14,958 bases of DNA from contig JAUXBJ010000008.1 in assembly GCA_030619425.1 (NCBI GenBank), positions 1 to 14,958 of the forward strand, read 5' to 3'. Positions 14,728-14,958 of this stretch are shown piece by piece. The notes below the pieces were generated by a model. That model was given only the letters and a program-made list of their open reading frames with translations. It was not told the origin of the DNA and searched no databases. This stretch comes from a bacterium. Lineage in GTDB: Bacteria; Zixibacteria; MSB-5A5; GN15; FEB-12. Position 1 is the first letter of the stretch; the number at the start of each line of letters is the position of its first letter. The position numbers and the translations under genes were made by a program.

Positions 14728-14958
14728 CTACTTTAGCATTCTCCTGATACCGAGATACCCGCTGATGAGTCCGATAACGGCAACGGCGGCAACGAACAGG
14801 GCTATCTCGTTGGGTTCCGGCAGCACCGGTTCGAACCTGGCGAATGAGATGCGTGATCGTACCCAGAGGATAGCTGCCCACCCGGCGGCGCCGGAAAGTC
14901 CGCTGATAAGCAAACCCTCCATCAAAAAGGGGGCGGCCAGGAACAGCTTGCCGGCGCC
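14728..14958 (-). CDS. ftsX: Cell-division ABC-transporter-like permease FtsX, C-terminal part
   Basis: The frame is open at the right edge, giving the last 76 residues. The visible start, GAGKLFLAAPFLMEGLLISG, fits the FtsX stretch before the penultimate membrane helix (family form close to G-A-x-x-x-F-I-x-x-P-F-x-x-E-G). Two hydrophobic helices follow, LLISGLSGAAGWAAILWV and IALFVAAVAVIGLISGYLGI, ending RRMLK. FtsX with the ATPase FtsE transmits a signal across the inner membrane to EnvC-type activators. The immediately downstream EnvC-like gene supports this call over other permeases of the FtsX/MacB type. ftsE would be expected upstream, beyond 14958. Confidence 0.85.
   Translation of the reverse strand, partial: GAGKLFLAAPFLMEGLLISGLSGAAGWAAILWVRSRISFARFEPVLPEPNEIALFVAAVAVIGLISGYLGIRRMLK

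Overview
The window (14,958 bases, GC-rich) reads as a chromosomal housekeeping segment from a diderm (two-membrane) bacterium. The two-membrane envelope is inferred from apolipoprotein N-acyltransferase (Lnt) and from an FtsX/EnvC-like division pair. Gene content, many GTG/TTG starts, and short dispersed palindromic repeats between genes suggest an uncultivated FCB-type lineage (a Zixibacteria-like genome is my guess). That placement is inference only; there is no rRNA gene to test it.

Layout. (1) Positions 1-4705, minus strand: purM -> gpmI -> lnt -> a secreted beta-propeller protein that runs off the left edge, tightly packed. A near-consensus sigma-70-type promoter lies so close to purM that the mRNA may be leaderless. 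(2) 4775-5557, plus strand: one class I SAM methyltransferase, divergent from purM. (3) 5558-5953: about 400 bases without a gene, filled with at least six kinds of short inverted or direct repeat. (4) 5954-7689, minus strand: pdxJ-like gene -> rluD-type pseudouridine synthase. The PdxJ-like protein keeps the fold motifs but has lost the canonical catalytic histidines. (5) 7742-7910: a MITE-like inverted-repeat element just upstream of the pdxJ-like gene. (6) 7965-14958, minus strand: ftsX (partial) -> envC-like -> holB -> ricT (PSP1) -> metG -> tatD -> rsmA, with overlaps or gaps of at most 39 bases, evidently one operon.

How the genes fit together. The right-hand operon joins a cell-division module (FtsX plus a degenerate LytM activator of septal amidases) to a replication/translation block (clamp-loader subunit, RicT, methionyl-tRNA synthetase, TatD nuclease, 16S rRNA dimethylase) whose order resembles the holB-yaaT-metS-tatD-ksgA neighbourhood of Bacillus-type genomes. 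The left operon mixes purine synthesis, glycolysis and lipoprotein maturation. The most unusual items are the PdxJ homologue with a rebuilt active site, the covarying hairpin repeats, the MITE-like element and its broken relative, and the probable leaderless promoter. I found no CRISPR array, phage gene, tRNA, rRNA or defence system.
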